64,000 nucleotides of DNA from Streptosporangiales bacterium. Lineage in GTDB: Bacteria > Actinomycetota > Actinomycetes > Streptosporangiales > WHST01. The notes under the pieces were generated by a model that did no database searches, had not been told where the DNA came from, and saw nothing but the letters and a program-made list of their open reading frames with translations. Positions 18,390-26,696 of this stretch are shown here, piece by piece. Every line of letters starts with the position of its first letter. Positions within the stretch are counted from its first letter, which is position 1. Where the stretch lies: positions 22,826 through 86,825 of the forward strand of contig WHST01000010.1 of NCBI GenBank assembly GCA_009379955.1, given 5' to 3'. The translations under genes and the position numbers were made by a program.

Positions 18390-18482
18390 ATGTTCGCGAT
18401 CGCGCTCACCAAGCGCCGCGCGGTCGATTACGTCCGCGTGAACAGCTCGCTCTGTCGCGTTTCGGCACGCGCCTCCCGCTGA
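18390..18482 (+). CDS. Leader peptide of the sulfurtransferase operon
   Basis: It is a 30-codon ORF starting MFAIALTKRRAVDYVR and containing SSLCRV (Cys22). This pattern (KRR-x-VD, then LCR) matches the small leader peptides found upstream of sulfur-metabolism genes in streptomycetes. Its stop codon sits on a perfect hairpin (GACCGT 18481-18486, ACGGTC 18490-18495). A CCTCCT at 18527-18532 could pair with the AGGAGG ribosome binding site of the next gene at 18598-18603. This suggests cysteine-responsive control of translation or termination, by analogy only. No clear ribosome binding site precedes the ATG. Confidence 0.72.
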   Translation: MFAIALTKRRAVDYVRVNSSLCRVSARASR

Positions 18483-18609
18483 CCGTTCGACGGTCGTCAC
18501 ATCCGCGGGCACCGCGCACGCAGGCACCTCCTCCGCGCCATCTCTCCGGCATACGCGGGCGTGCCACACCGTTTGCACGATGACGACTTCCATCTACAGG
18601 AGGACAGGA

Positions 18610-19449
18610 ATGAGCCGTTCAGAGGTACTCGTCGACGCCGACTGGGTCGCGGAGCATGGTAACGACCAGGGCGTCGTCCTCGTCGAGGTCGACGAGGACA
18701 CCACCGCGTACGACAAGGGGCACATCGCGGGTGCCGTGAAGGTCGACTGGAAGCAGGACCTGCAGGACCCGGTCCGTCGCGACTTCATCGACAAGGCGGC
18801 GCTCGAGGAGCTGCTGTCGAGCCGTGGCGTCGCCAACGGCGACACCATCGTGCTGTACGGCGGCAACAACAACTGGTTCGCGGCCTACGCGTACTGGTTC
18901 TTCAAGCTCTACGGCCACGAGAAGCTGCGCCTGCTCGACGGCGGCCGCAAGAAGTGGGAGCTCGAGTCGCGCGAGCTCGTCGAGGACATCGCCGACCGCT
19001 CGCGCACCCAGTACCAGGCCAAGGACGCCGACTCCTCGATCCGCGCGCTGCGCGACGAGGTGCTCGCCGCCATCGGTCAGCGCGACCTCGTCGACGTGCG
19101 GTCTCCCGACGAGTTCGTCGGCCGGCTGCTCGCGCCCGCCCACCTGCCGCAGGAGCAGGCCCAGCGCGCCGGGCACATCCCGACGGCGCACAACATCCCG
19201 TGGGCCAAGGCGGCGAACGAGGACGGCACGTTCAAGTCCGACGACGAGTTGCGTGCGCTGTACGCCGAGGCGGGCCTCGACGACGGCCGCGACACGATCG
19301 CGTACTGCCGCATCGGCGAGCGTTCCGCACACACCTGGTTCGCCCTGCACGAGCTGCTCGACCGGCCCAACATCAAGAACTACGACGGCTCGTGGACCGA
19401 GTGGGGCTCGCTCGTGGGCGTGCCGGTCGAGACGGGGGAGGGCAAGTGA
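18610..19449 (+). CDS. Thiosulfate sulfurtransferase (CysA2/rhodanese type)
   Basis: It has 279 residues. ATG 18610 follows AGGAGG with a 6-bp gap, and an upstream in-frame ATG at 18580 is less likely. It has two rhodanese domains; the second carries the active-site cysteine loop YCRIGERSAHTWF. Conserved motifs YGGNNNWFAAYAYWF, LLDGGRKKWELE and HIPTAHNIPWAKA match mycobacterial CysA2/CysA3. It transfers sulfane sulfur from thiosulfate, supporting cysteine or molybdopterin/thiouridine synthesis. It is controlled by the leader peptide just upstream and coupled to the DUF1416 gene downstream. Confidence 0.94.
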   Translation: MSRSEVLVDADWVAEHGNDQGVVLVEVDEDTTAYDKGHIAGAVKVDWKQDLQDPVRRDFIDKAALEELLSSRGVANGDTIVLYGGNNNWFAAYAYWFFKLYGHEKLRLLDGGRKKWELESRELVEDIADRSRTQYQAKDADSSIRALRDEVLAAIGQRDLVDVRSPDEFVGRLLAPAHLPQEQAQRAGHIPTAHNIPWAKAANEDGTFKSDDELRALYAEAGLDDGRDTIAYCRIGERSAHTWFALHELLDRPNIKNYDGSWTEWGSLVGVPVETGEGK

Positions 19450-19745
19450 GCTGCGCGGCACCCGAGGGCGGCGTCCAGATCGACGAGGCCGGGCTGGCGA
19501 CGCAGGCCGTGGTGGCGGGCACCGTCTCGAAGGACGACGCGCCCGCCTACCCGGCGTACGCCAGGCTGCTGAACTCCTCGGGTGACTTCGTCGCCGAGGT
19601 GCCGACCGGACCCGACGGTGGGTTCCGCTTCTACGCGGCGCCCGGCGAGTGGACGGTCCGCGTCCTCGTGCCCGGCCGCGAGGCGGCACAGCAGACGGTG
19701 ACGACCGACCTCGGCACCGTCGCGCAGGTCACGCTTGCGGTCTGA
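19446..19745 (+). CDS. DUF1416 (SseC-like) protein
   Basis: It has 99 residues from GTG 19446, overlapping the sulfurtransferase stop (GTGA). It starts VSCAAPEGG and contains a single transthyretin-like beta domain (VVAGTVSKDDAPAYPAYARL, GGFRFYAAPGEWTVRVLVPG). This gene follows cysA-type sulfurtransferase genes across actinobacteria, where it is called sseC in Mycobacterium. The exact role is unknown. It may support the sulfurtransferase, and a cysteine at residue 3 could be relevant. Confidence 0.9.
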   Translation: MSCAAPEGGVQIDEAGLATQAVVAGTVSKDDAPAYPAYARLLNSSGDFVAEVPTGPDGGFRFYAAPGEWTVRVLVPGREAAQQTVTTDLGTVAQVTLAV

Positions 19746-19849
19746 CCCGGGGCAAATGGGGCACGGAGCGTGATGACCAGCGCGATCCGTCGTGGCATGG
19801 CGCCGACCTTGACGGTCGATAGCCACGCGCCTACGGAACGTGCGAGGAT

Positions 19850-19940
19850 AAGCGTCGTCACTCTGCAGAGATGACCCCCGACCCACACGTGGTCGGACAA
19901 GGGGCGTACGGCTGATCCCCCCTGGCCGTGCGCCCCTTGC
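19850..19940 (+). ncRNA. Possible small RNA with C-rich loop (6C-like)
   Basis: The 228-bp gap between convergent genes contains CTCTGCAGAG and a hairpin around CCGAC/GTCGG after a run of five C. It then has a strong hairpin whose loop carries six consecutive C (TGATCCCCCC). Actinobacterial 6C RNAs have two hairpins with C-runs, the second acting as terminator. TTGACG near 19809 and TACGGA 17 bp later could be a promoter. This could equally be only the terminator of the upstream operon. Confidence 0.3.
19899..19938. terminator. Terminator hairpin between convergent operons
   Basis: AAGGGGCGTACGGC (19899-19912) pairs with GCCGTGCGCCCCTT (19925-19938), with one T-G wobble and a C-rich loop. 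It is followed by GCTTGTC. It is placed to end both the sulfurtransferase operon and the epimerase gene. Confidence 0.72.
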
Positions 19941-19972
19941 TTGTCTCCGGGGTGTCGGGATCGCGCCGGCGG

Positions 19973-20725
19973 CTACCGGGGGCGCGGCGTCCAGCCGAGC
20001 AGCCGCTTCGCGCGGTCGAGGTTCATCACCCGGCCGGCCGAGTCGCCGCTGATCGCGAACGCGTCGAACCCGTGCCCCCGGTAGCGGACGGCCGCCTCGA
20101 CCGCGGAGGCCACGTCGCTCGCGGCCGTGCTGACCAGCTGCTCGACGATCGTGCCGCGCCGCGGCCACTCGTGGTCAGGGGTGGGCAGCGACAGCCGCAG
20201 GCACACGGTGTCCATGCCCCACTCGTCGGACGCCGCACGGCAGACCTCCTCGCCGAGCCGCTTGGCGAGACCGTAGAAGTCACGCGCGTCGGGCTGTGCG
20301 CTCTCGTCGGGGAACCGCGCGAGCTGGTCGCCGGTGGCCGGTCGGTCGGTGCCGGCGACGGTGCGGCGGTGGACCGACATGCTGCTCGCGTACACGGCGT
20401 GGCTCACACCCGCGCCGTGCGCCGCCGTGAGCGCGAGGTGGAGGCCGGTCACGCCGGCGTCGAAGTGCTGGCGGATGGTGTGCGGCGTGCCCCATCCATC
20501 CTGCGCGCCGGTGGCCAGGTACACGAGAGAGTCGGCCCCGAACGCGAGCCCGGTGACGAGGTCGAAGTCGCGCACGTCGCCCTCGTGGTAGGCCACGCCG
20601 GAGACCGGCAGCGACGGTGGACGCAGGTCGAGCACGGTCACGTCGTGGTCCTGCGCGAGATGCGGCAGCACGAGGGAGCCGAGCCAGCCGCAGCCACCGA
20701 CGACGAGAAGGGAGTACGCGCGCAC
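19973..20725 (-). CDS. NAD-dependent epimerase/dehydratase family protein
   Basis: It has 250 residues from GTG 20725 (VRAYSLLVVGGCGWLGS). The Rossmann glycine motif is GGCGWLG, and the short-chain dehydrogenase pair is SSMSVH with YGLAK. Extended SDRs of this type act on nucleotide sugars or related substrates. No sugar-biosynthesis genes are near, so the substrate is unknown. The protein is short for a full UDP-sugar epimerase (usually 300-330 residues), mostly in the C-terminal substrate domain. Confidence 0.82.
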   Translation of the reverse strand: MRAYSLLVVGGCGWLGSLVLPHLAQDHDVTVLDLRPPSLPVSGVAYHEGDVRDFDLVTGLAFGADSLVYLATGAQDGWGTPHTIRQHFDAGVTGLHLALTAAHGAGVSHAVYASSMSVHRRTVAGTDRPATGDQLARFPDESAQPDARDFYGLAKRLGEEVCRAASDEWGMDTVCLRLSLPTPDHEWPRRGTIVEQLVSTAASDVASAVEAAVRYRGHGFDAFAISGDSAGRVMNLDRAKRLLGWTPRPR

Positions 20726-20794
20726 GGGGTCGATTGTCTCGTCCCGAGGTCCGGTACGCCAGCGTCCGTATCCCGAGACACGGGAGGCCGTGTG

Positions 20795-21493
20795 TCAACG
20801 GCGGCGGGGGCGGCGCTCGACCAGCCACCATTCGGCGACCAGCAGGGGGAGCGTCCAGCCGAGCCAGGTGGTGAGGCCCGCCAGGGTCTGTGCGGTGGCG
20901 GGGTCGGCGAACTGGTCCGGAGTCATGCCGAAGGCGATGGCGAGGACGACGCCCCAGACGCGGTTGGTCACGATCGAGAAGGTCAGTGCGAAGCTGCGAA
21001 TCATCCACCGCTTGTGGTCGGCGAACCGGCGCTGTCGCGCCATCCGGAAGCCGGTGACCGTGCATGTCAGCCACAGCGTCGCCAGCACGACGTTGCTGGC
21101 GGCTGCGACAGGCCCGAACGGTGCCGCGACCGCGATGACCAGAGCGCAGACTCCCGCCGGCAGAGCACCGCCGAAGACGTAGACCCGCCCGATCCGTCGG
21201 TGTGCGACGGGGAAACGCTGGCGGAACCACGGCCATACCTGCAGGCAACACGTCACCATCGCGACCGAGGCGAACATGACATGACCGACCAGCGCCGGAT
21301 AGTACAGCGGGAACGACTCCGGTGGCCGGATCCTGGACAGCTCGGGGTCCAGCGCCGCATACGGCGGTACGGAGAAGGCGAGGAACACCAGGGCGACGAG
21401 CGCCAGCGGCACCACCCAGGGACGCTGCCACCATCTCCGTCGCCGGGTGGCCGGCCGGTGGCCGGTGGGCGGCGTGTCGGTCGTCGTCGCCAT
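20795..21493 (-). CDS. DUF2306 membrane protein
   Basis: It has 232 residues with an Arg-rich cytoplasmic N-terminus and six or so hydrophobic segments (VVPLALVALVFLAFSV, VGHVMFASVAMVTCCLQVW and others). The family pattern of conserved His/Arg (VAHRRIGRVYVFGG, ADHKRWMIRSFALTF) supports DUF2306, integral membrane proteins of unknown function. It is transcribed divergently from the GntR/TetR regulator across an operator-rich spacer, so it is probably the target of that regulator and may be a ligand-handling or export protein. Confidence 0.82.
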   Translation of the reverse strand: MATTTDTPPTGHRPATRRRRWWQRPWVVPLALVALVFLAFSVPPYAALDPELSRIRPPESFPLYYPALVGHVMFASVAMVTCCLQVWPWFRQRFPVAHRRIGRVYVFGGALPAGVCALVIAVAAPFGPVAAASNVVLATLWLTCTVTGFRMARQRRFADHKRWMIRSFALTFSIVTNRVWGVVLAIAFGMTPDQFADPATAQTLAGLTTWLGWTLPLLVAEWWLVERRPRRR

Positions 21494-21536
21494 GCGGCAC
21501 CCGTTTCATGGAGGCGGTCGTACACCGTACGTTCTG

Positions 21537-21643
21537 CTAGTGCAGCGTACTACGAACACATGCAACCGTGTCATTACCGGGCTATGCGGGATCCAGTGCA
21601 CTAGTGCACCGGATCTGGAGTACAGTGGCTAACCTAGTGCACT
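21537..21643. promoter_or_regulatory. Operator cluster of the GntR/TetR regulator
   Basis: A perfect 14-bp palindrome GTGCACTAGTGCAC (21596-21609) is extended by ATCC and GGAT to 21591-21614. Two further sites share its core: CTAGTGCA at 21537-21544, and CTAGTGCACT around the palindrome AGTGCACT (21636-21643), just before the regulator start. Three spaced copies in a divergent promoter region fit autoregulation and control of the DUF2306 gene. Confidence 0.7.
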
Positions 21644-21659
21644 GACCTGGAGGTGTGAG

Positions 21660-22619
21660 GTGGCGGTCGGCAGGGACTCGCCGTACCAGCGGATCGTCCG
21701 GCAGATCCGGCGGCGGATCGAGGCCGGCGAGCTGCGCCCTGGGGACACCGTGCCGTCGACCCGTCAGATAGTCGCCGAGTCCGGCGTCGCCATGGCGACG
21801 GCCACCAAGGTCCTGACGACGTTGCGGCACGAGGGGCTGGTGGAGGCGGTGCCAGGCGTCGGCACCGTGGTACGCACACCGGCACGGCGCGTGCGCGACC
21901 AGACGCCGGCCCGCGGCCTGACCGTCGGCGAGATCGTCGGCAGTGCCGTCGACATCGCCGACGCGGAGGGGCTGGCGGCGGTGTCGATGCGTCGCGTGGC
22001 GGCGGCACTGGACGTCGGCGTGATGTCCCTCTACCACCACGTGCCGAGCCGGGCCGAGCTCGTCCGGCTGATGGCCGACACCGTGTTCGGCGAGGAGCCC
22101 GTTCCGGATTCGGATCCCGACGGCTGGCGCGCCGGGCTGGAGACGATCGCGCGGATGCACTGGCGGGTGTACGGCCGGCATCCCTGGGTGGCGGTACCGG
22201 CGATGACGTCCGTCGCCCACCCGCCGTTCCTGCCCCGGGCGATCGCCCAGGTCGACTGGCAGCTACGGGCGCTCGACGGTCTCGGGTTGACCCACCTCGA
22301 CATGATCCACGCGGTCTCGTCGCTGAACGGCTTCGTCGGCGGGATGGCGCTCAGCCACGCGATGGAGGGTGAGGCCGAGCAGGAGTCCGGTGTCAGTGCC
22401 GAGCAGCGCTGGGCGGCGGTCAGCACAGGGTTCGACGACCTGGTCGGCGCCGGTCACTTTCCCACGTTCGGTGCGCTCACCATCGACGAGGCCGCTGCCA
22501 CCGACATCGACGTCATCTTCGAGTTCGGTCTCCAGCGTCATCTCGACGGCCTCGCCGCATACGTCGCCGCACGCATGCATCACGACCAGGTCCCTGATCC
22601 TTCTCGCCGCTGCGACTAG
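21660..22619 (+). CDS. GntR-TetR fusion transcriptional regulator
   Basis: It has 319 residues; GTG 21660 has GGAGG about 9 bp upstream. Residues 8-70 form a GntR winged helix (YQRIVRQIRRRIEAGELRPG, DTVPSTRQIVAESGVAMATA). A second, TetR-type helix-turn-helix follows at about 85-130 (MRRVAAALDVGVMSLYHHV), then a TetR C-terminal ligand domain. Two different DNA-binding modules in one chain are a known but uncommon architecture. Palindromic CTAGTGCA sites lie just upstream. It ends convergently with the TPR gene, the two stop codons sharing a CTAG. Confidence 0.88.
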   Translation: MAVGRDSPYQRIVRQIRRRIEAGELRPGDTVPSTRQIVAESGVAMATATKVLTTLRHEGLVEAVPGVGTVVRTPARRVRDQTPARGLTVGEIVGSAVDIADAEGLAAVSMRRVAAALDVGVMSLYHHVPSRAELVRLMADTVFGEEPVPDSDPDGWRAGLETIARMHWRVYGRHPWVAVPAMTSVAHPPFLPRAIAQVDWQLRALDGLGLTHLDMIHAVSSLNGFVGGMALSHAMEGEAEQESGVSAEQRWAAVSTGFDDLVGAGHFPTFGALTIDEAAATDIDVIFEFGLQRHLDGLAAYVAARMHHDQVPDPSRRCD

Positions 22620-23749
22620 GGTTCGGCGATGGCGTCGGCCTCGCGGGCGGCGCGCGCGACGTGCCACCAGGTCGGCTGGAGGCCGAGGAGGAACGCGACC
22701 GCGGCGAGCACGGCGAGGGCCACGAGCCCGACCCACCAGGCGATGAGCAGGGCGAAGCCCGTGGCGATGACGACCGCGAACGACGCCATCAGCCACCAGG
22801 GCAACGGCGGCCGCCAGGCTCGCTGGACGGCGAGTCGCGCGAGCTCGTGCTTCTCCCTGATGTCCTGGGCGAGCTGGCTCTGGTCATCCGGGTCGAGCAG
22901 CGAGAGCGCCCGACCGGTCAAGCGGTCGACGAGGCGCGCCTGATCGGCGGTGGTGAGGCAGACGAGGCCGTCCTTGAGCGAGGTCATCTCGTGCACGCAG
23001 GTGTCGTGCAGCGCCTGGGCGAGCGCCGCCCGGTGGTAGGGGACGCGCGGCGCCTCGGCGACGACCTGCTCCAGCACCGCGATCGCCTCGCCTGGCCGGC
23101 CGAGGTGGACGAGCGCGTCGCCGACCGCCGCCCGGTACTCGGGGACGTGCGGCGCGAGCCGCGCGGCGGACTCGAAGGCGCCGATGGCCTGCGTGTGGTT
23201 CTCCGCCTGGACGTACGCCTGGCCGAGCTCGAAGTGCAGGGCCGGGTCGTGTGGGTGGCGCAGGATCGCGTAGTGGAAGGCGTCGATCGCCCGCGCCGTG
23301 TCGCCCGCCCGCAGCGCCGTTCGCGCCGGCTCCGCGGCCGCGTCGACCTCGGCGCTCGTCGTGCTCGGAGTGCCGTTCGACCGCTGGGGCTCGAGCGTGA
23401 GCAGCTCGGACTGGACGCGCACGGGCGCGGGGTCGCTGCGGGCGTCGGCCGGGGCGGCGGGCGCCTCCGCATGCACCGCCGCGGCGGCGGCGCCGTTGGC
23501 CGAGCCGTTCTGGCGTCCGTGCCACTCCTCGTCGTAGTCGGCGCGTTGCTCGGGGTCGAGGAGCACCACCTCGGCCAGATCGATGGCCCGCACGCGCTCG
23601 CCGACGGCGTCGCGCTCGGCCTCGCCCGGGTCGTCGCGGCGCGGCTCCCAGACCCGGCGTTGCGCGACGATCGCCTCGCGCACGGTGTCGAGAGGGGCGT
23701 CGCTCGGGACGCTCAGCAGTGCGTAGAAGTCGACGAACCGGCCGGCCAC
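22616..23749 (-). CDS. J-domain-like TPR membrane protein
   Basis: It has about 377 residues. The start is uncertain: GTG 23749 (VAGRFVDFYALL) follows a GGGAGGGGG and begins at the domain edge, whereas ATG 23824/23830 would add an unlikely 25-residue leader. The N-terminus resembles a DnaJ domain (FYALLSVPSDAPLDTVREA, LLDPEQRADYDEEWHG) but lacks the HPD motif, so Hsp70 stimulation is doubtful. A linker rich in Ala/Pro leads to tetratricopeptide repeats (GDTARAIDAFHYAILRHPHD, YVQAENHTQAIGAFESAA) and two C-terminal membrane spans. Probably a membrane-anchored scaffold of unknown partner. Confidence 0.75.
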   Translation of the reverse strand: MAGRFVDFYALLSVPSDAPLDTVREAIVAQRRVWEPRRDDPGEAERDAVGERVRAIDLAEVVLLDPEQRADYDEEWHGRQNGSANGAAAAAVHAEAPAAPADARSDPAPVRVQSELLTLEPQRSNGTPSTTSAEVDAAAEPARTALRAGDTARAIDAFHYAILRHPHDPALHFELGQAYVQAENHTQAIGAFESAARLAPHVPEYRAAVGDALVHLGRPGEAIAVLEQVVAEAPRVPYHRAALAQALHDTCVHEMTSLKDGLVCLTTADQARLVDRLTGRALSLLDPDDQSQLAQDIREKHELARLAVQRAWRPPLPWWLMASFAVVIATGFALLIAWWVGLVALAVLAAVAFLLGLQPTWWHVARAAREADAIAEP

Positions 23750-23828
23750 GAGATCGAGCGCCCCCTCCCAGGAGAGCCTCCGCGTGTGGAGGCAGGGTAC
23801 CCCGGTGGTATCCCCTACAGTCATGGTC

Positions 23829-23924
23829 ATGGAACTGCTGTACGCAAGCCTCCTCATCGCCGTCGCGCTCGGCATTGCGTGGGCGGCGGGCTACGTGGCG
23901 TACACGCTCTACCGGCGGCCATGA
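23829..23924 (+). CDS. Small membrane protein upstream of nitrobindin
   Basis: It is a 31-codon ORF starting MELLYASLLIAVALG, continuing AWAAGYVAYTLYRRP. One transmembrane helix is followed by a positively charged end (YRRP), as expected for a type-I-like or tail-in orientation. Its TGA overlaps the ATG of the nitrobindin gene (ATGA at 23921-23924), so the two are translationally coupled. An ATG two codons earlier (23823) is possible. The sequence gives no function; coupling suggests membrane placement or regulation of the heme protein. Confidence 0.6.
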   Translation: MELLYASLLIAVALGIAWAAGYVAYTLYRRP

Positions 23925-24421
23925 GCGCCCCACCAACCAACGAACTGCACCCGGCCTGCGTGCCGCTGAGCTTCCTGCTCGGTACCTGGCGAGGCGCCGG
24001 CGTCGGCGGGTACCCGACCCTCGAGAGCGACTTCAACTTCGTCCAGCAGGTCACCTTCAGCCACGTCGGCAAGCCCTTCCTCGCGTACGAGAGCCGCTCG
24101 TGGCTCGCCGACGAGTCCGGCGAGCCGGTGCGCCCCGGCGGCTCGGAGGCGGGCTTTTGGCGTCCCATCGGCGAGGGCAGGCTGGAGGTCGTGCTCAGCC
24201 ACCCGACCGGGGTGGCCGAGATCTGGTACGGCGACTTCACCGGCGCCAGGATCGAGCTGGCCACCGACGCCGTCGTCCGCACCTCCACCGCCAAGGAGGT
24301 CACCGCCGGGCACCGACTGTACGGGCTGGTGGAGGGCGACCTCGCGTACGCGTACGACATGGCCGCCGTCGGGCAGCCGCTCCAGGCCCATCTGTCGGCG
24401 CGGCTGGTCAAGGCCGGCTGA
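23921..24421 (+). CDS. Nitrobindin (heme-binding beta-barrel, DUF1794)
   Basis: It has 166 residues. The signature GxWxGxGxxxYPT is present as LLGTWRGAGVGGYPT, with FWRPIGEGRLEVVLSHPTG and a C-terminal AHLSARL whose histidine is the expected heme ligand. Nitrobindins are ten-stranded fatty-acid-binding-protein-like barrels that bind ferric heme and convert peroxynitrite to nitrate or sense nitric oxide. It is translationally coupled to a tiny membrane protein and followed by ppk. Confidence 0.93.
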   Translation: MSAPPTNELHPACVPLSFLLGTWRGAGVGGYPTLESDFNFVQQVTFSHVGKPFLAYESRSWLADESGEPVRPGGSEAGFWRPIGEGRLEVVLSHPTGVAEIWYGDFTGARIELATDAVVRTSTAKEVTAGHRLYGLVEGDLAYAYDMAAVGQPLQAHLSARLVKAG

Positions 24422-24425
24422 CCCC

Positions 24426-24443
24426 GTTCACCGGCGCGTTACC
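24426..24443 (+). promoter_or_regulatory. Candidate PHO box upstream of ppk
   Basis: GTTCACC (24426-24432) is followed by GTTACC one turn later (24438-24443), close to the 11-bp direct repeat of GTTCACC bound by actinobacterial PhoP, though shifted by one base. It lies 44-61 bp before ppk, whose Streptomyces homologue is PhoP-controlled. TCATTAT just before the start may serve as -10. Confidence 0.5.
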
Positions 24444-24486
24444 TGCGGGGTGTCGCGGGTTCGCCGGATCGAGTCATTATTGATGC

Positions 24487-26655
24487 ATGGCCATCGACCC
24501 AGCGGAGACCCTGACGTTCGGTGCTCCGTCGTACGTCGAGAAGCTCGTGGAGGACGTCGAGGACGAGCTCAACCCGCCGCCCCGGTCCACGGTGTCGACA
24601 GCCGGGCTGCCGCAGGACAGGTTCCTCGACCGTGAGCTGAGCTGGCTGGAGTTCAACGCCCGCGTCCTCGACGTCGCCGAGGACCCCGCCACCCCGCTGC
24701 TCGAGCGGGCCAGGTTCCTCGCCATCTTCGCGAACAACCTGGACGAGTTCTTCATGGTGCGCGTGGCCAGCCTGCGCCGCAGGATCGCCGGTGGTCTCGT
24801 CTCGACCGTGTCCAGCGGGCTCACCCCGCGCGGCGAGCTCAGCGCCGTCCTCACCGGCACCAGGAACCTGATGGACCGCCACGTCCAGGTGTTCCAGGAC
24901 CAGGTGCTCCCCGCCCTCGTCAAGGAGGGCATCGAGATCGTGCGCTGGGACGACCTCACGGAGTCCGACCGCGCCACGGCGCGGCAGTTCTTCCATGAGC
25001 GGGTCTTTCCGGTCCTCACGCCGCTCGCGGTCGACCCAGCGCACCCCTTTCCCTACATCTCCGGCCTGTCCCTCAACATCGCGGTCGTCGTGCGCGACGA
25101 CGAGGACCGGGCGCACTTCGCCCGGGTCAAGCTGCCGTCGAACCTGCCGCGGCTGTTCCCCCTGGGTGACGCGCGGTTCGTCCCGCTCGAGCAGATCATC
25201 GAGGCGCACCTGCCGCGGCTGTTCAGCGGCCTGGAGGTCGTCGAGGCGTCGACGTTCCGGGTCACGCGCAACCAGGACCTCGAGGTCGAGAGCGCCGACG
25301 ACGAGAGCCTGCTCAAGGTGCTGGAGCGCGAGCTCCAGCGGCGCCGGTTCGGTCCGCCGGTACGCCTGGAGGTCGAGGCGGGCACCAGCCGGCGGGTGCT
25401 CGACCTGCTGCTGGCCGAGCTCGGCGTACGCGAGGACGAGGTCTACCGGCTGCCGCCGCCGCTCGACCTGCGCGCCCTGTTCGCCGTCGCCGACGTCGAC
25501 CGGCCCGAGCTCGACCGCCCGTCGTTCCTGCCGAAGACCCACCCGCTGCTGCGCGCGCGCGAGGACGGTCGCTCGCCCGACTTCTTCTCGGTGCTCAACG
25601 AGACCGACCTGATCGTCCACCACCCGTACCAGTCGTTCGGCACGAGCGTGCAGGCGTTCGTCGAGCAGGCGGCGTCCGACCCTCGGGTGCTCGCGATCAA
25701 GCAGACGCTCTACCGCACCAGCGGCGAATCGCCGATCATCGACGCGCTCATCGACGCCGCCGAGTCGGGCAAGCAGGTCCTCGTGTGCGTCGAGATCAAG
25801 GCCCGCTTCGACGAGCAGGCCAACATCCGGTGGGCCCGCCAGCTGGAGCGCGCGGGCGCCCACGTCGTTTACGGCATCGTCGGGCTGAAGACGCACGGCA
25901 AGGCGTGCCTCGTCGTGCGGCAGGACGCCGACGGCACGCTGCGCAGGTACTCCCACGTCGGCACCGGCAACTACAACCCCAAGACCGCCCGGCTGTACGA
26001 GGACCTCGGCCTGTTCACGTCCGACCCGGACGTCGGCGCCGACCTGACCGACCTGTTCAACCACCTGTCCGGCTACACGCGGCACCGTGGCTACCGCACG
26101 CTGCTGGTCGCACCGGAGTCGCTCCGCGGCGGACTCGTCGAGATGATCGGCCGCGAGGCGGGTCACGCGCGTGCCGGTCGTGCCGCCGGCATCACCCTCA
26201 AATGCAACGCGCTCGTCGACGAGGAGGTCATCGACGCGCTCTACCAGGCGTCGCGCGCGGGCGTCCCGATCGATGTCGTCGTGCGGGGCATGTGCGCCCT
26301 GCGTCCCGGCGTGCCCGGCCTGTCCGAGACGGTCCGCGTCCGCAGCGTCCTCGGCCGGTTCCTCGAGCACTCCCGCATCGTGCGGTTCCGCAACGGCGGC
26401 GACAACGACTACTGGATCGGCAGCGCCGACATGATGCACAGGAACCTCGACCGCCGGGTCGAGGTGGTGGTCCGCATCGCGCATCCGAAGGTCCGCGAAC
26501 GGCTCGAGACGCTGCTCGAGCTCGCGACGTCCGACCGCATCGTGGCCTGGGACCTCGACGCCGACGGCGTCTGGACCAGGCGCTCGGGTGACGACCTCAT
26601 CGACTTCCAGGACGAGCTCGTAGCGAACGGCACGCGGCCGGCGTCGCGCGGATAA
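24487..26655 (+). CDS. ppk: Polyphosphate kinase 1
   Basis: It has 722 residues with full-length domain order: N-terminal helical domain ([14 protein letters not shown]), head domain, then two phospholipase-D-like catalytic domains. The autophosphorylated histidine lies in [20 protein letters not shown], and [20 protein letters not shown] and KTHGKACLV are typical. It makes polyphosphate from ATP reversibly at the membrane. A likely PHO box precedes it, placing it with pst, phoU and the SenX3/RegX3-like system in the phosphate response. No exopolyphosphatase gene is in the window. Confidence 0.96.
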   Translation: MAIDPAETLTFGAPSYVEKLVEDVEDELNPPPRSTVSTAGLPQDRFLDRELSWLEFNARVLDVAEDPATPLLERARFLAIFANNLDEFFMVRVASLRRRIAGGLVSTVSSGLTPRGELSAVLTGTRNLMDRHVQVFQDQVLPALVKEGIEIVRWDDLTESDRATARQFFHERVFPVLTPLAVDPAHPFPYISGLSLNIAVVVRDDEDRAHFARVKLPSNLPRLFPLGDARFVPLEQIIEAHLPRLFSGLEVVEASTFRVTRNQDLEVESADDESLLKVLERELQRRRFGPPVRLEVEAGTSRRVLDLLLAELGVREDEVYRLPPPLDLRALFAVADVDRPELDRPSFLPKTHPLLRAREDGRSPDFFSVLNETDLIVHHPYQSFGTSVQAFVEQAASDPRVLAIKQTLYRTSGESPIIDALIDAAESGKQVLVCVEIKARFDEQANIRWARQLERAGAHVVYGIVGLKTHGKACLVVRQDADGTLRRYSHVGTGNYNPKTARLYEDLGLFTSDPDVGADLTDLFNHLSGYTRHRGYRTLLVAPESLRGGLVEMIGREAGHARAGRAAGITLKCNALVDEEVIDALYQASRAGVPIDVVVRGMCALRPGVPGLSETVRVRSVLGRFLEHSRIVRFRNGGDNDYWIGSADMMHRNLDRRVEVVVRIAHPKVRERLETLLELATSDRIVAWDLDADGVWTRRSGDDLIDFQDELVANGTRPASRG

Positions 26656-26696
26656 GCTGACGCGGTCTCGTTCATTTCTCGGTCGGGAGGACCGAC

